DNA of 64,000 nt from UBA1444 sp964521625 (GCA_964521625.1 CAZFSM010000003.1:124001-188000), one strand, 5' to 3'. Shown: positions 42,262-50,940, counted from the first letter of the stretch. Notes: generated from the sequence alone by a model not told the origin. A program made the numbers and translations.

Positions 42262-42702
42262 TTAAGGCAAAGGCACATTCAACAGGTGGGCAAACAGATA
42301 GTACAATACTCCAGTGGTCATCAGCGAACTCACCGTCAGCTTTTTCCACCAAGTTTTACCATCACCGGACATACGAGCCATATACATTCCCACACCAAAC
42401 AAAAACACCGGCGTGGTTGCCAAAAATCCTAACTGCGGCATAATATACAAATACGCCGCCATAGCAGCGATGCCGACCCAGAAAACGCTGCGAGGTCCCG
42501 CAACAACCTCCGACTCGCTGCGATCCATGACCGTCTGAATCAACAATGCAACTGAAAAGAAAACCAACAGACCGGCGACGAGCTCAGGAAAAAAGGCGGG
42601 TCCCAATGTTAGCTCTTCCACGGGATATTTGCCAGCCGACCTGAACACATATCCAGCCAGTAGCAGCATCAGCACACAAATCAGATAATTATTGTTCCGC
42701 AT
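42262..42702 (-). CDS. tctB: Tripartite tricarboxylate transporter small membrane subunit
   Basis: 146 aa with four hydrophobic helices (YLICVLMLLLAGYVF, PELVAGLLVFFSVALLIQTV, VFWVGIAAMAAYLYIMPQLGFLATTPVFLFGVGMYMA, a C-terminal LMTTGVLYYLFAHLLNVPLP). The DUF1468/TctB pattern includes LGPAFFPELVAG. It assists TctA in sodium- or proton-coupled carboxylate import. The gap to tctA is 10 nt; AGGGGG precedes the ATG. Confidence 0.9.
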   Translation of the reverse strand: MRNNNYLICVLMLLLAGYVFRSAGKYPVEELTLGPAFFPELVAGLLVFFSVALLIQTVMDRSESEVVAGPRSVFWVGIAAMAAYLYIMPQLGFLATTPVFLFGVGMYMARMSGDGKTWWKKLTVSSLMTTGVLYYLFAHLLNVPLP

Positions 42703-42712
42703 ATTGCGCCCC

Positions 42713-44227
42713 CTACTCTTTGGGAACTTCTACACCGAGTCGCTTCGCGATCCGGTTCTGATACCAATCCTGGACCCATGGCCAAACCAGAGTCAGTAGA
42801 CCAACTGCCAACAACCCCAGGGAAATCGGCCGGGTGATAAAAATACTCCAGTCAGAATTCGACATCAACAGCGACCGCCGTAAGTTCTCTTCCGTCATCG
42901 GCCCCAACAATACGCCCAGAATCAGCGGCGCCGTGGGAATGTGCGATTTCTTCATAAAATAGCCCAGAAAACCAAAAACCACTACGGTGTAAGCAGGAAC
43001 CATCGTGCCTTCGGACGCAAAGGTCCCCACCATGCAAAGAATCAGGATCGTAGGCCATAAGATCGGTTTCGGCACCGAGGTCATCTTGGCAAAGTATTTT
43101 GCGCCAAACAACCCAATCGGCAATACCCAAAGATTGGAGATAAACAATCCCAGAAACAGGCCCCACACGATATCCGGATGCTCGGCGAACAACATCGGCC
43201 CCGGGCGTAATCCTTGCAAAATCAAAGCGCCCATCATAATCCCGGTGACTGGGTCACCGGGCACGCCAAGTGTGAGCATCGGGACCAGATCGCCGCCTAC
43301 TACCGAATTGTTGCCGGCTTCAGATGCTGTTATCCCTTCGATTGAACCGTGGCCAAATTCTTCCGGATGCTTGGACCACATTTTTGCCTGTGCCCAGGAA
43401 ATGAACGCGGCGATGTTCGCTCCGGCTGCCGGCATAATTCCGATAAACACGCCGAAAATACAACCAATAATCGTCGGCTTGATCATCTGGCGCAATTCAT
43501 CCTTAGTTAATGACATGTCGTTGACTTCGAACTTTTCCATCACTTCGTTCTTGTCTCCGCCATCCATTTGATACAAAACTTCAGCCAAAGCTGCAGTTCC
43601 AATCATCACTGCCAAAAAAGATACGCCACCGATCAAATCCATCGAACCAAAAGTAAATCTCTCATATCCCGTCATAGGGTCCTGACCGACAACCGCCAGC
43701 AACAAGCCAATCATGCCAGATATGAAGGCTTTAAAAACCGATCCTTCAGACAGGCTGGAAATTACCGCCAAACCAAATACCGCCACCGAAAAATATTCCG
43801 GCGCGCTAAATTTTAGGGCAAATTCCGCCAGCGGCGGCGCTACCAGCATGAGAACCGCCGTGCCGAAAAGACCTGCAACTACCGATGCAATGCAGGCGAT
43901 AGAAATTGCCTTGCCGGCCATGCCTTTCTTGGCCATGGGATAACCGTCAAACGTCGTGCTGACAGCGGAGGGGGTCCCCGGCGTAGCCAGCAGAATTGCC
44001 GGAATCGCGCCGCCAAACATGGCGCCGACATAGATACCCGACAGAAGGAGCAAGGCGCTGACCGGCGAAATGCCAAAGGTAAGCGGCAACAATAAGGCCA
44101 CGGCCATTGTGGCGCTGAGTCCCGGCAGGCAGGATACCGCAATTCCTGCCACTGCGCCAAAAAGAATAAAAAATTGCACTTCAAAGTTAGCTATAGCATG
44201 TAGTCCGAGGAAAAAAGCATCATACAT
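42713..44227 (-). CDS. tctA: Tripartite tricarboxylate transporter large membrane subunit
   Basis: 504 aa channel subunit with about a dozen helices. TctA signatures: GAVAGIAVSCLPGLSATMAVALLLPLTFGISPVSALLLLSGIYVGAMFGGAIPAILLATPGTPSAVSTTFDGYPMAKKG near the N-terminus, and the repeated half-motif GIMPAAGANIAAFISWAQAKMWSKHPEEFGHGSIEGITASEAGNNSVVGGDLVPMLTLGVPGDP. First gene of tctABC. The ATG has a weak GGGGTGAC site 10 nt upstream. The 240-nt region before it has no gene but holds the terminator of the next operon. Confidence 0.95.
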   Translation of the reverse strand: MYDAFFLGLHAIANFEVQFFILFGAVAGIAVSCLPGLSATMAVALLLPLTFGISPVSALLLLSGIYVGAMFGGAIPAILLATPGTPSAVSTTFDGYPMAKKGMAGKAISIACIASVVAGLFGTAVLMLVAPPLAEFALKFSAPEYFSVAVFGLAVISSLSEGSVFKAFISGMIGLLLAVVGQDPMTGYERFTFGSMDLIGGVSFLAVMIGTAALAEVLYQMDGGDKNEVMEKFEVNDMSLTKDELRQMIKPTIIGCIFGVFIGIMPAAGANIAAFISWAQAKMWSKHPEEFGHGSIEGITASEAGNNSVVGGDLVPMLTLGVPGDPVTGIMMGALILQGLRPGPMLFAEHPDIVWGLFLGLFISNLWVLPIGLFGAKYFAKMTSVPKPILWPTILILCMVGTFASEGTMVPAYTVVVFGFLGYFMKKSHIPTAPLILGVLLGPMTEENLRRSLLMSNSDWSIFITRPISLGLLAVGLLTLVWPWVQDWYQNRIAKRLGVEVPKE

Positions 44228-44371
44228 AGGCTAGTCGTCACCCCAAAAATGAAATTAAAAACTAAATGGATTTATTCGCCCAATATTTCCAAATTCCTCT
44301 TGCTTTCGCAATTTTCCGAATATCGTTTTTACTCCGTTCAAAGTTCTCATTTGATCGACATGGCAAACAAA

Positions 44372-44405
44372 AAAATACTCCTGCGGATTTCTGCGCAGGA
44401 ATATT
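44372..44405 (-). terminator. Intrinsic terminator of the downstream ABC importer operon
   Basis: On the minus strand ATTCCTGCG ... CGCAGGAGTAT (44379-44385 with 44394-44400 plus A-T pairs) is followed by TTTTTTTG. It lies about 65 nt after the permease stop codon. The remainder of 44228-44467 has no recognisable gene. Confidence 0.85.
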
Positions 44406-44467
44406 AATAGGGACAAGATATTTGCATCTAGTACTGCATAATCAAACAAAGCCTTGAGCTCGCATTT

Positions 44468-45259
44468 TCATTTCCATGGAATCAAAATCCGCTCCAGCCA
44501 CTCCAACACTCGGTTAAAAGCCAAACCCAACAGCGATAGCACCAAAACCCCCACCATCAATTTTGTCGTCAGCATCAGATCGCCATAATGAAGCACCATG
44601 GCGCCGATTCCTTCTTTAGCGGCAATCATCTCGGCCGCTACCAGCAACAAAAGGGAAGTACCGGCCGCCAGTTTCAATCCGGCAAAAATCACCGGCAAGG
44701 CCGCTGGCAGAATCACCTTACGGATGATGTTCAACTGGGAAGTTCGGTAACTGACCGCCACTTTAATTAACAAAGGATCGATGTTCTTGACGCCGGAATA
44801 GGTATTGATCACCACCGGAAAAAAAACACCCAGGCTGATAATTGAGATCTTCGACACCTCGCCGATCCCCAGCCAGAGGATAATCAGCGGCAACAACGCA
44901 ATCTTCGGCACCGGATACAACGAATAAATCAGCGGATTTCCCACTGCTTCAGCAAGCTTGGAAAATCCGGTCAAGAGCCCGATCAAAATGCCGGCTATGC
45001 TCCCGACGGCAAACCCCCAGCCGATCCGCTGCAGGCTGGCCTGCAGGTTTACGGCAATTTCGCCGCTGGTTGTCATTTCCCAACCAGTTGCCAAAATCGT
45101 GGTCGGTGACGGCAAGTAAAGGTCTGAAACCAGCCCGGTCATACACAGTGCCTGCCACAACAGCAGCAACACCAATATGCCGACAGGTCCCGCCCAGCGC
45201 GGCGCTTTCTGTTCCATAAACGCCAGTCGGAATTTTACTTCTCGTTCAAAGGAAGCCAT
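44468..45259 (-). CDS. ABC importer permease, SsuC/TauC/NrtB type
   Basis: 263 aa, six membrane helices. WAGPVGILVLLLLWQALCMTGLVSDLYLPSPTTILATGWEM is the typical start. The ATPase-contact loop is YRTSQLNIIRKVILPAALPVIFAGLKLAAGTSLLLLVAAEMIAAKEGIGAMVLHYGDLM (EAA motif, ALPxIFxGL). The family imports nitrate, sulfonates, taurine, thiamine precursors or similar compounds. The open frame continues to 45382 inside the ATPase gene, but ATG 45259 has GGGAGGTG and lies 4 nt after the ATPase stop. Last gene of a three-gene operon. Confidence 0.9.
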   Translation of the reverse strand: MASFEREVKFRLAFMEQKAPRWAGPVGILVLLLLWQALCMTGLVSDLYLPSPTTILATGWEMTTSGEIAVNLQASLQRIGWGFAVGSIAGILIGLLTGFSKLAEAVGNPLIYSLYPVPKIALLPLIILWLGIGEVSKISIISLGVFFPVVINTYSGVKNIDPLLIKVAVSYRTSQLNIIRKVILPAALPVIFAGLKLAAGTSLLLLVAAEMIAAKEGIGAMVLHYGDLMLTTKLMVGVLVLSLLGLAFNRVLEWLERILIPWK

Positions 45260-45263
45260 GCTT

Positions 45264-46040
45264 TCACACCTCCCTGAGCGCCTCTTCCGCGTCTTTGCGG
45301 ATGAGGGTCCAGATGTGGTCGCAGTAGCCGTTGAAACGGGTGAGATGCTCGACGCCGTCACGTCCCCGGCGCGGCAGTTCAATCGTTAAAATACTGTTGA
45401 TCCGTCCAGGTCGTCTCGACAAAACGACAACCCGATCCGCCAGATAGACCGCTTCCTGAATGTTATGGGTAACATAGAGCGTGCTGAGACGATGCTGCTC
45501 CCATATCCGCAGCAACTCTTCCTGCATCAGGGTGCGCGTCTGGGCATCGAGGGCCGAAAACGGTTCGTCCATCAACAGCAAATCCGGCTGAATCGCCAAT
45601 GTACGGGCGATTCCCGCCCGTTGACGCATCCCGCCGGACAATTGATGCGGATAGGAGTTTTCAAACCCGACCAACCCAACCAGTTCGATGTGGTAACGGA
45701 TGCGTTCCTGTCGTTCTTCGAGTGACAGGGCCATTTCCTCCAAGCCAAAGCCGATATTTTCCCGCACGGTACGCCAGGGGAACAGACCGACTTCCTGAAA
45801 CACCATTCCGACCGAAGGATCGCGGTCTTCCGCCAAGCCTTCGACGAAAATCCGGCCACACGAAGGCGCCAGCAATCCGCCCACCATGTTTAGCAGCGTC
45901 GATTTGCCACAACCGCTGGGTCCTACCAGCACAACAAACTCTTCTTCTTCGATACGCAGGCAGATGTTTTCCAGTGCGGTGACCGGACTCCCGTCCGGCC
46001 CCGCATACTGTTTTCCGACCTGGTCAACAACAATTCTCAT
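45264..46040 (-). CDS. ABC importer ATPase, SsuB/TauB/NrtD type
   Basis: 258 aa. Walker A GPSGCGKSTLLNMVGG, Q-loop VFQEVGLFPWRTVRENIGFGLE, signature LSGGMRQRAGIARTLA, Walker B LLLMDEPFSALDAQTR and switch VTHNIQEAVYLADRVVVLSRRPGRI are all typical of nitrate/sulfonate/taurine-type ATPases. It energises the permease encoded downstream. The ATG overlaps the binding-protein stop (TAATG). Substrate specificity cannot be read from this subunit. Confidence 0.93.
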   Translation of the reverse strand: MRIVVDQVGKQYAGPDGSPVTALENICLRIEEEEFVVLVGPSGCGKSTLLNMVGGLLAPSCGRIFVEGLAEDRDPSVGMVFQEVGLFPWRTVRENIGFGLEEMALSLEERQERIRYHIELVGLVGFENSYPHQLSGGMRQRAGIARTLAIQPDLLLMDEPFSALDAQTRTLMQEELLRIWEQHRLSTLYVTHNIQEAVYLADRVVVLSRRPGRINSILTIELPRRGRDGVEHLTRFNGYCDHIWTLIRKDAEEALREV

Positions 46041-47119
46041 TATTTTGCGGCGCCAAGCTTCTGCAGCGCCTCTTCCCAGATTTTACTGTCGACAACCTGG
46101 GCAGCCTGAACCGATTTCTCGATCATTTTATGGTTGAAATACCAGTCGATCTGGGTCTGGATATCGCTGGTCAGTAATTTACCATCCCGGTCCATGTATG
46201 GAAGCCCCAGCTTAATATCCTCCGCAGGCGCACCGGTATATTTGGCAATAATCCCAATAACTTCCTCGAAGTTGGCCCCTGGCGCCAATTTGCCGTCCTT
46301 CTTCACCAGCACAGCGTCATAGTAGTAGCGGCTGGACTTGATGTAAGCCGCCAGAAAACGCATCGCAACATCCCGGTTCTGCATAAAGTCCGGGGCGAAG
46401 AATATCGCTGATGTCTGGTAATCGATCGCATCGCCGACCTGGACCACGACTTTGCCATGTCCGGCTTTCTCGACCTTGGTGATATTGGGCTCGTTCAGGA
46501 TAACCGCGTCAACCTGTTTTCCCTGCAACGCCGCCATGACTGAACTGAGTTTGCCCAGAGGCACGACTTCCACGTCTGTCAGTTTCAGTCCTTTGGTTTC
46601 CAGCAGTCGACCCAGCATATAATGGAAGGTGGAACCGGTCTGGGTAATGCCGATCCGTTTCCCCTTCAAATCTTCCAGTTTCTTGGCACCGCCTTCCCAC
46701 AAGTCGGTGCGCATCAACAGCGCCGAAGAAGAATAGCCCTTCTGTTCACGCCCCTTGTCCGCAACAATTGACAGCTTTTGCCCGCCTGCCACCATGTTGA
46801 ACAAGCTGGCGGTAATTCCAGTAGCGCCAACCTGGACTTTATTCGAGGCTGTAGCCACCGCAATCGGGTGGGCAGCATCAAACCACTGCGGATCGATTTC
46901 AATTCCCTGTTCTTTAAAATAGCCTTTTTCCATGCCGATAAAAATCGGTGCGGTACTGGTCAGTTTCAAAATCCCGACCGAAACTTTCGTGGCCTGTGCC
47001 GGCGCCGCCGGAGCGACCGGTTTCGCCGGTTCTACCGATTTGCCGCAACCAACCAGCAAACTCGCTAAAACAAATAGTATCAGAATCCCAAAGATCAATC
47101 CTTTTTGCTGTTTGTTCAC
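46040..47119 (-). CDS. ABC importer solute-binding lipoprotein, SsuA/TauA/NrtA-like
   Basis: 359 aa. Lipoprotein signal LFVLASLLVGCGKS (Cys at about 25), a Pro/Ala spacer, then the type II binding fold: KVSVGILKLTSTAPIFIGMEKGYFKEQGIEIDPQWFDAAHPIAVATASNKVQVGATGITASLFNMVAGG. KRIGITQTGSTFHYMLGRLLETKGLKLTDVEVVPLG and QVDAVILNEPNITK follow. Aliphatic sulfonates, taurine, nitrate, aromatic acids or pyrimidines are all possible ligands. GTG start at 47119 with AAGGGAG. Driven by the promoter at 47196-47224. Confidence 0.9.
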   Translation of the reverse strand: MNKQQKGLIFGILILFVLASLLVGCGKSVEPAKPVAPAAPAQATKVSVGILKLTSTAPIFIGMEKGYFKEQGIEIDPQWFDAAHPIAVATASNKVQVGATGITASLFNMVAGGQKLSIVADKGREQKGYSSSALLMRTDLWEGGAKKLEDLKGKRIGITQTGSTFHYMLGRLLETKGLKLTDVEVVPLGKLSSVMAALQGKQVDAVILNEPNITKVEKAGHGKVVVQVGDAIDYQTSAIFFAPDFMQNRDVAMRFLAAYIKSSRYYYDAVLVKKDGKLAPGANFEEVIGIIAKYTGAPAEDIKLGLPYMDRDGKLLTSDIQTQIDWYFNHKMIEKSVQAAQVVDSKIWEEALQKLGAAK

Positions 47120-47195
47120 GCTAAAACTCCCTTTCTACCTTTCTACACTGCTGCCTGTTTATTTACCAAACGAGCTGCGGGCTCATTTGTCCTTG

Positions 47196-47224
47196 ATTAT
47201 ATTACAACAAATTCGTTGCGGCAA
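47196..47224 (-). promoter_or_regulatory. Sigma70-type promoter of the SsuA-like ABC operon
   Basis: On the minus strand TTGCCG (47224-47219), a 17-nt spacer and TATAAT (47201-47196), about 70-80 nt before the GTG start. It is part of the 450-nt divergent region 47120-47569. Confidence 0.7.
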
Positions 47225-47239
47225 TAAAGCGAATTCAAA

Positions 47240-47254
47240 ATGCTATGGTAGCAT
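47240..47254. promoter_or_regulatory. Palindromic operator candidate
   Basis: ATGCTA-TGG-TAGCAT, perfect 6-bp arms. It lies 16 nt upstream of the -35 box of the ABC promoter, an activator-like position, and about 220 nt upstream of the divergent sigma54 promoter. Regulator unknown. Confidence 0.5.
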
Positions 47255-47471
47255 CGCAACACCACAGTGTCCAAAATACAGTACGGCAGATCAAAAAAAC
47301 GTCTACAATCGTCAACATTTTCCTGAGCAAAGCGAAAACCAGAAGGAATAATTCTGCCAAACCCGAATTAATTTCAATATTGCAAAACAACACTAGAATT
47401 GCACCTGCAGGAAAAGATGAGTCCGCATTCACCGCTGAAGTCTATAGTGTTTTTAGAGAGCACTAATAAAT

Positions 47472-47487
47472 TGGCACGATTATTGCA
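47472..47487 (+). promoter_or_regulatory. Sigma54 (-24/-12) promoter of the soluble chemoreceptor gene
   Basis: TGGCAC (47472-47477), GATTA, TTGCA (47483-47487) matches the RpoN consensus TGGCAC-N5-TTGCW exactly, in the right orientation and about 83 nt before the start codon at 47570. The upstream 47255-47470 stretch is A/T-rich without a gene and could hold enhancer sites. Confidence 0.85.
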
Positions 47488-47569
47488 AATAAAATAATAG
47501 TTGTATTTTTTGCCAAAATATTTCATAAGACGAACATGTGCGATTATATTTTAGGGAGGAGAACGATAC

Positions 47570-48415
47570 ATGTCCACTGAAGACAATGCGGTGTTGGAAA
47601 AATTTCTGCATGTGATGCCTCTATTGGGTGCTATGTTCTCGGCCGACATCGGTGTTGCCGTCACTGATCGGGAAAAATATCTGCTATACAAACCCGGGCG
47701 GCAATTGGACCTGAAGATCAGCGCCGGCACCCCACTTAAGGCCGGCACGGCCATCGTTCGCGCCATGAATGAAAATCGCCGCGTATCCGTTCGGGGAGAC
47801 AAAGCTACGTTTGGTTTACCGTACATTGCCACCGCAGTGCCAATTCAGGATAGCAATGGATCGGTCGTCGGCGGCGCCGTCATCATTGAATCGGTCGACC
47901 AGCAGGACAAGCTGACAGAAATGGCGGTCAAACTGGCTGACAGCACCAACACCCTCGCCAGCACCTCGCAGGAAATTTCTGCCCAGACTGAAGAAATCAG
48001 TGCGGTAAGTCGCGCTATGTCATTAGCTGCCAGTCAATCGCAAAACCGCCTGCAAGAAACCGATCAGGTGGTCGGATTGATCAAAGCCATCGCCGGTCAG
48101 ACCAATATGCTTGGCTTAAACGCCGCGATCGAAGCGGCCCGCGTCGGCGAGCAGGGGCGGGGTTTTGGCGTTGTTGCCGAAGAAATCCGCAAATTGGCCG
48201 CCTCGACGGGAGATTCCATCAAGCAAATTGAAGCGACCCTGCGGACGATTCGTGATGACAGCCGGAAGAACTACGAGCAGGCTTGCCGAATCGATGAAGT
48301 CATGCCGCAAATCGCGCAAGCGATCACGCAAGTGGCCGGCACAGTGCAGGAAGTTAATGAGATGGCCCGCAATCTGAATCAAATGGCCGCCGATCTGACT
48401 AAAAACCAGGCTTAA
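47570..48415 (+). CDS. Soluble methyl-accepting chemotaxis protein (YfmS-like)
   Basis: 281 aa with no membrane segment or signal peptide. Residues 1 to about 110 form a small sensor domain (MPLLGAMFSADIGVAVTDREKYLLYKPGRQLDLKISAGTPLKAGTAIVRAMNENRRVSV ... YIATAVPIQDSNGSVVGGAVIIES). Residues about 115-280 form the antiparallel signalling coiled coil with the conserved tip IKAIAGQTNMLGLNAAIEAARVGEQGRGFGVVAEEIRKLA. It would act on CheA/CheW from the cytoplasm, sensing an internal ligand. AGGGAGGAGAACG precedes the ATG. It lies behind a sigma54 promoter, and its end overlaps the convergent GT39 gene by 17 nt. No other che genes are nearby. Confidence 0.9.
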   Translation: MSTEDNAVLEKFLHVMPLLGAMFSADIGVAVTDREKYLLYKPGRQLDLKISAGTPLKAGTAIVRAMNENRRVSVRGDKATFGLPYIATAVPIQDSNGSVVGGAVIIESVDQQDKLTEMAVKLADSTNTLASTSQEISAQTEEISAVSRAMSLAASQSQNRLQETDQVVGLIKAIAGQTNMLGLNAAIEAARVGEQGRGFGVVAEEIRKLAASTGDSIKQIEATLRTIRDDSRKNYEQACRIDEVMPQIAQAITQVAGTVQEVNEMARNLNQMAADLTKNQA

Positions 48416-49802
48416 AACCACGGCAGAGAAAAACCAGTATACTGCGTTGAATATATCGATCTGAATACGATAATGGCGGCAAAGGACTGACTTCGACAAA
48501 AAGTTGCTCCAATGCCGCTTTGTGTTGTTCATCGCCAAAAAACACCGCGTCCTCACCGGCCTGAAGCGGCGATTCGCCTCGCCAATAATCATACTGGGAA
48601 AACCGCGAAGGTGTGAGCACCTGGACCATCGGCCGCCCCGGCAAATAGTACCAGGCGAGCGACGCCAATTTGTAGTCGGCCGCCAACACGTGTTTCGCAG
48701 TCAAGAGCTCCGGTCCGGCCGATCGGAACATCACATCATAGCCTAGCACCTGTCGTTTCATCACAAGTTGCGGCGGCAGAAAGCTAAAAGCCTCCGGTAT
48801 CTTTAGCAGAAGGATCAAGACAGCGCCCACGACAATCCCCGCGCGGTAAATATTTCTATACCGGAGGCACTCAAGCCACCGGGCAATCAAAACGATGCCT
48901 GTGACGTAGGCGGGCGCCGCCCAGTTGCCTTCCGGTCGCTTAAACAAGGCCGAATAGGCGAAAAACACCAATACAGTCAGGCAGGGCCAGAGTAAAAAAA
49001 CCTGCTTTTCATCAGCCAGAATTTTTCTCCAGGAACGAAACAAAACATACAACAATACTAAGAAAAACAGCGGATTCAGGGCGACAGTCTGAACGCCCAG
49101 ATATTCGAAGAAACTGCCCGGATTCAAAGTCTGCGCTGCCGCAAAGCCATGATTCAATTGAAATTGAAAAGAAACCCATTCATGGCGGTAATTCCAGAGG
49201 AGAACCGGCGAAAACACCAGCAAAGCCGTTCCGATCGAAAACCACACTGCTCGGTTGCCCAGCTGCCGACGATAAGAGGAAAACAGCAAAAAACCCAGTA
49301 CACCCGGCAATAGCAACACCGCCGTATATTTCGACAGCAACGCAAATCCGGCAGTCACGCCCGCCAGATAGTAATAACCCCGCCGATCACCAAACAACGT
49401 CCTCTGCAGGAACCAGAGCGTCGCCGTCCAGCCCAGGATCAGCGGCGCATCCGGCGTAGCCAGGCTAAACCCGAGCTGGGCCAGTGGCGACAATAAAAAA
49501 ATCAGCAAGGCACGATCTGCCACAGTAGCATTGAACAAATCTTTGGCCATCTGCCAAATCCCGAATCCCGTCAAGGTCATGCAGCCTAGCGGAACCAAAC
49601 GGATCAGCCATTCGGCATCGCCAAACACAGTCACCAACTTGATCAACCAGGCAATCATCGGCGGATGATCAAAATAAGAAAGCTGCAGATGCTTTGACCA
49701 GACCCAGTAGTAGGCCTCGTCAAAATGCAGCGGCAGCGTCATGTTATAAATCAGGTTAAATAGCACGACAAAGGCAAAAAAAGCAGCCGTAGACCGCTTC
49801 AT
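48399..49802 (-). CDS. GT39-type membrane glycosyltransferase
   Basis: 467 aa, about ten hydrophobic helices. After the first helix comes the acidic loop LPLHFDEAYYWVWSKHLQLSYFDHPPMIAWLIKLV (catalytic Asp-Glu plus His-Pro-Pro motif) typical of ArnT/PMT-family transferases that use polyprenyl-phosphate sugars outside the membrane. The C-terminal part ends with a small periplasmic domain. The frame is open to 49835, but the ATG at 49802 overlaps the GT2 stop (ATGA). It works with the GT2 that loads the lipid carrier and the GtrA flippase-like protein. Acceptor (protein, lipid or wall polymer) unknown. Confidence 0.88.
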   Translation of the reverse strand: MKRSTAAFFAFVVLFNLIYNMTLPLHFDEAYYWVWSKHLQLSYFDHPPMIAWLIKLVTVFGDAEWLIRLVPLGCMTLTGFGIWQMAKDLFNATVADRALLIFLLSPLAQLGFSLATPDAPLILGWTATLWFLQRTLFGDRRGYYYLAGVTAGFALLSKYTAVLLLPGVLGFLLFSSYRRQLGNRAVWFSIGTALLVFSPVLLWNYRHEWVSFQFQLNHGFAAAQTLNPGSFFEYLGVQTVALNPLFFLVLLYVLFRSWRKILADEKQVFLLWPCLTVLVFFAYSALFKRPEGNWAAPAYVTGIVLIARWLECLRYRNIYRAGIVVGAVLILLLKIPEAFSFLPPQLVMKRQVLGYDVMFRSAGPELLTAKHVLAADYKLASLAWYYLPGRPMVQVLTPSRFSQYDYWRGESPLQAGEDAVFFGDEQHKAALEQLFVEVSPLPPLSYSDRYIQRSILVFLCRGFKPGF

Positions 49803-50524
49803 GAGGAAATGCTGGAGTCCAGGCGAAGCTTCCACACCATCAGCACCGCTTCAAGAAATATCTTGCGCGACATCTTGGATTTTCCTGCCGTTCGGTCTTC
49901 AAAAACGATCGGTGTCTCGAAGACGTGAAACCCTTGGCAACTGGCCCGATAGGTCATTTCGATCTGAAACGAATAGCCGTTGGATTTAATCGAATCCAAA
50001 TCGATGGCTTCCAGCACTTCCCGCCGGAAACACTTAAACCCGCCGGTCAAATCACGCAGAGAAAGTCCCAGGATTGTCCGGGCATACAAACTGCCGCCGC
50101 GACTGATAAATTTGCGCAGCAAACCCCAGTTTTTCACGCCGCCGCCTGCCACGTAACGACTGCCCAGCACCAGATCATGCGTCTTGATCGCAGCCAAAAA
50201 GTCCGGCAGATATTTCGGGTCATGCGAAAAATCGGCATCCATTTCAAAAATATAATCATAATCGCGAGCCAGCGCCCATTTGAAACCGGCGATATAGGCA
50301 GTGCCCAATCCCAGCTTACCGGCCCGTTTCAGCAAAAACAGCTTTCCTGGATACGTAGACTCCATCAAGCTTTCGACGATCTCATAGGTTCGGTCCGGCG
50401 AATTGTCATCGACAACCAGCACATGCGCCGCCGGGTCGGTCTGCGTGATCAGCTCCAATAATTTTTCGATATTGTCCCGCTCATTATATGTCGGAATAAT
50501 GATCAGATGTCCGGCCACGGTCAC
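49799..50524 (-). CDS. Polyprenol-phosphate glycosyltransferase, GT2 (Dpm1-like)
   Basis: 241 aa cytoplasmic-face enzyme. GT2 motifs: IIIPTYNERDNIEKLLELI, VLVVDDNSPDRT, FEMDADFSHDPKYLPDFLAAI (metal-binding DxD-type), LGSRYVAGGGVKNWGLLRKFISRGGSLYARTILGL and LTGGFKCFRREVLEAI. It lacks C-terminal membrane helices, as do soluble polyprenol-phosphate mannose synthases. It transfers a sugar from a nucleotide donor to a polyprenyl phosphate; the sugar is not known. The GTG at 50524 overlaps the GtrA stop (GTGA) and has GGAAGGGAAGG in front; a second GTG two codons on is possible. Confidence 0.9.
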   Translation of the reverse strand: MTVAGHLIIIPTYNERDNIEKLLELITQTDPAAHVLVVDDNSPDRTYEIVESLMESTYPGKLFLLKRAGKLGLGTAYIAGFKWALARDYDYIFEMDADFSHDPKYLPDFLAAIKTHDLVLGSRYVAGGGVKNWGLLRKFISRGGSLYARTILGLSLRDLTGGFKCFRREVLEAIDLDSIKSNGYSFQIEMTYRASCQGFHVFETPIVFEDRTAGKSKMSRKIFLEAVLMVWKLRLDSSISS

Positions 50525-50940
50525 CCTTCCCTTCCATTCGTTTCGCCCGGTTCAGCCGTATCCGTCTTTTCGCCGAACGTGAACCGGGAATTCATAATGA
50601 AGTTTAAAATACTGACCAAGCCGATTGAAAACAGCTGGGCCAGCGTCTTATCCATCGCCAGCGCCTCGACAAACAGTCGCAACAATAACAGGTTCACGCC
50701 AAGATTCAGTACACTGACCGCCAAAAAGCGGAAATACTTGTTGCGGCGGCTACGAAAAGCCGCCTGTCCTTTGAAAGTCCAACGAAAATTCCAATAAAAA
50801 TTATTGGTCACGGCAAATAAAAAAGATACCACCGCCGCCATTAGATAATATAAACCGCTGTTTACCGCCAGCGCATAAACAGCCATGTTGACCAAAGTTC
50901 CTGACAACCCGACAACTGAAAACTTGATAAAACGTTTCAC
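50521..50940 (-). CDS. GtrA-family membrane protein
   Basis: 139 aa with four hydrophobic helices: FIKFSVVGLSGTLVNMAVYAL, YYLMAAVVSFLFAVTNNFYWNFRWTF, YFRFLAVSVLNLGVNLLLLRLF and LAQLFSIGLVSILNFIMNSRFTF. These are the GtrA pattern, thought to move or position polyprenyl-linked sugars. The frame is open to a TTG at 50982, but a TATAAT box (50988-50983) directly precedes that codon, so transcription likely starts inside it. The GTG at 50940 (VKRFIKFSVVG) with GGCAGGG upstream is my preferred start. First of the GtrA-GT2-GT39 chain. Confidence 0.82.
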   Translation of the reverse strand: MKRFIKFSVVGLSGTLVNMAVYALAVNSGLYYLMAAVVSFLFAVTNNFYWNFRWTFKGQAAFRSRRNKYFRFLAVSVLNLGVNLLLLRLFVEALAMDKTLAQLFSIGLVSILNFIMNSRFTFGEKTDTAEPGETNGREG

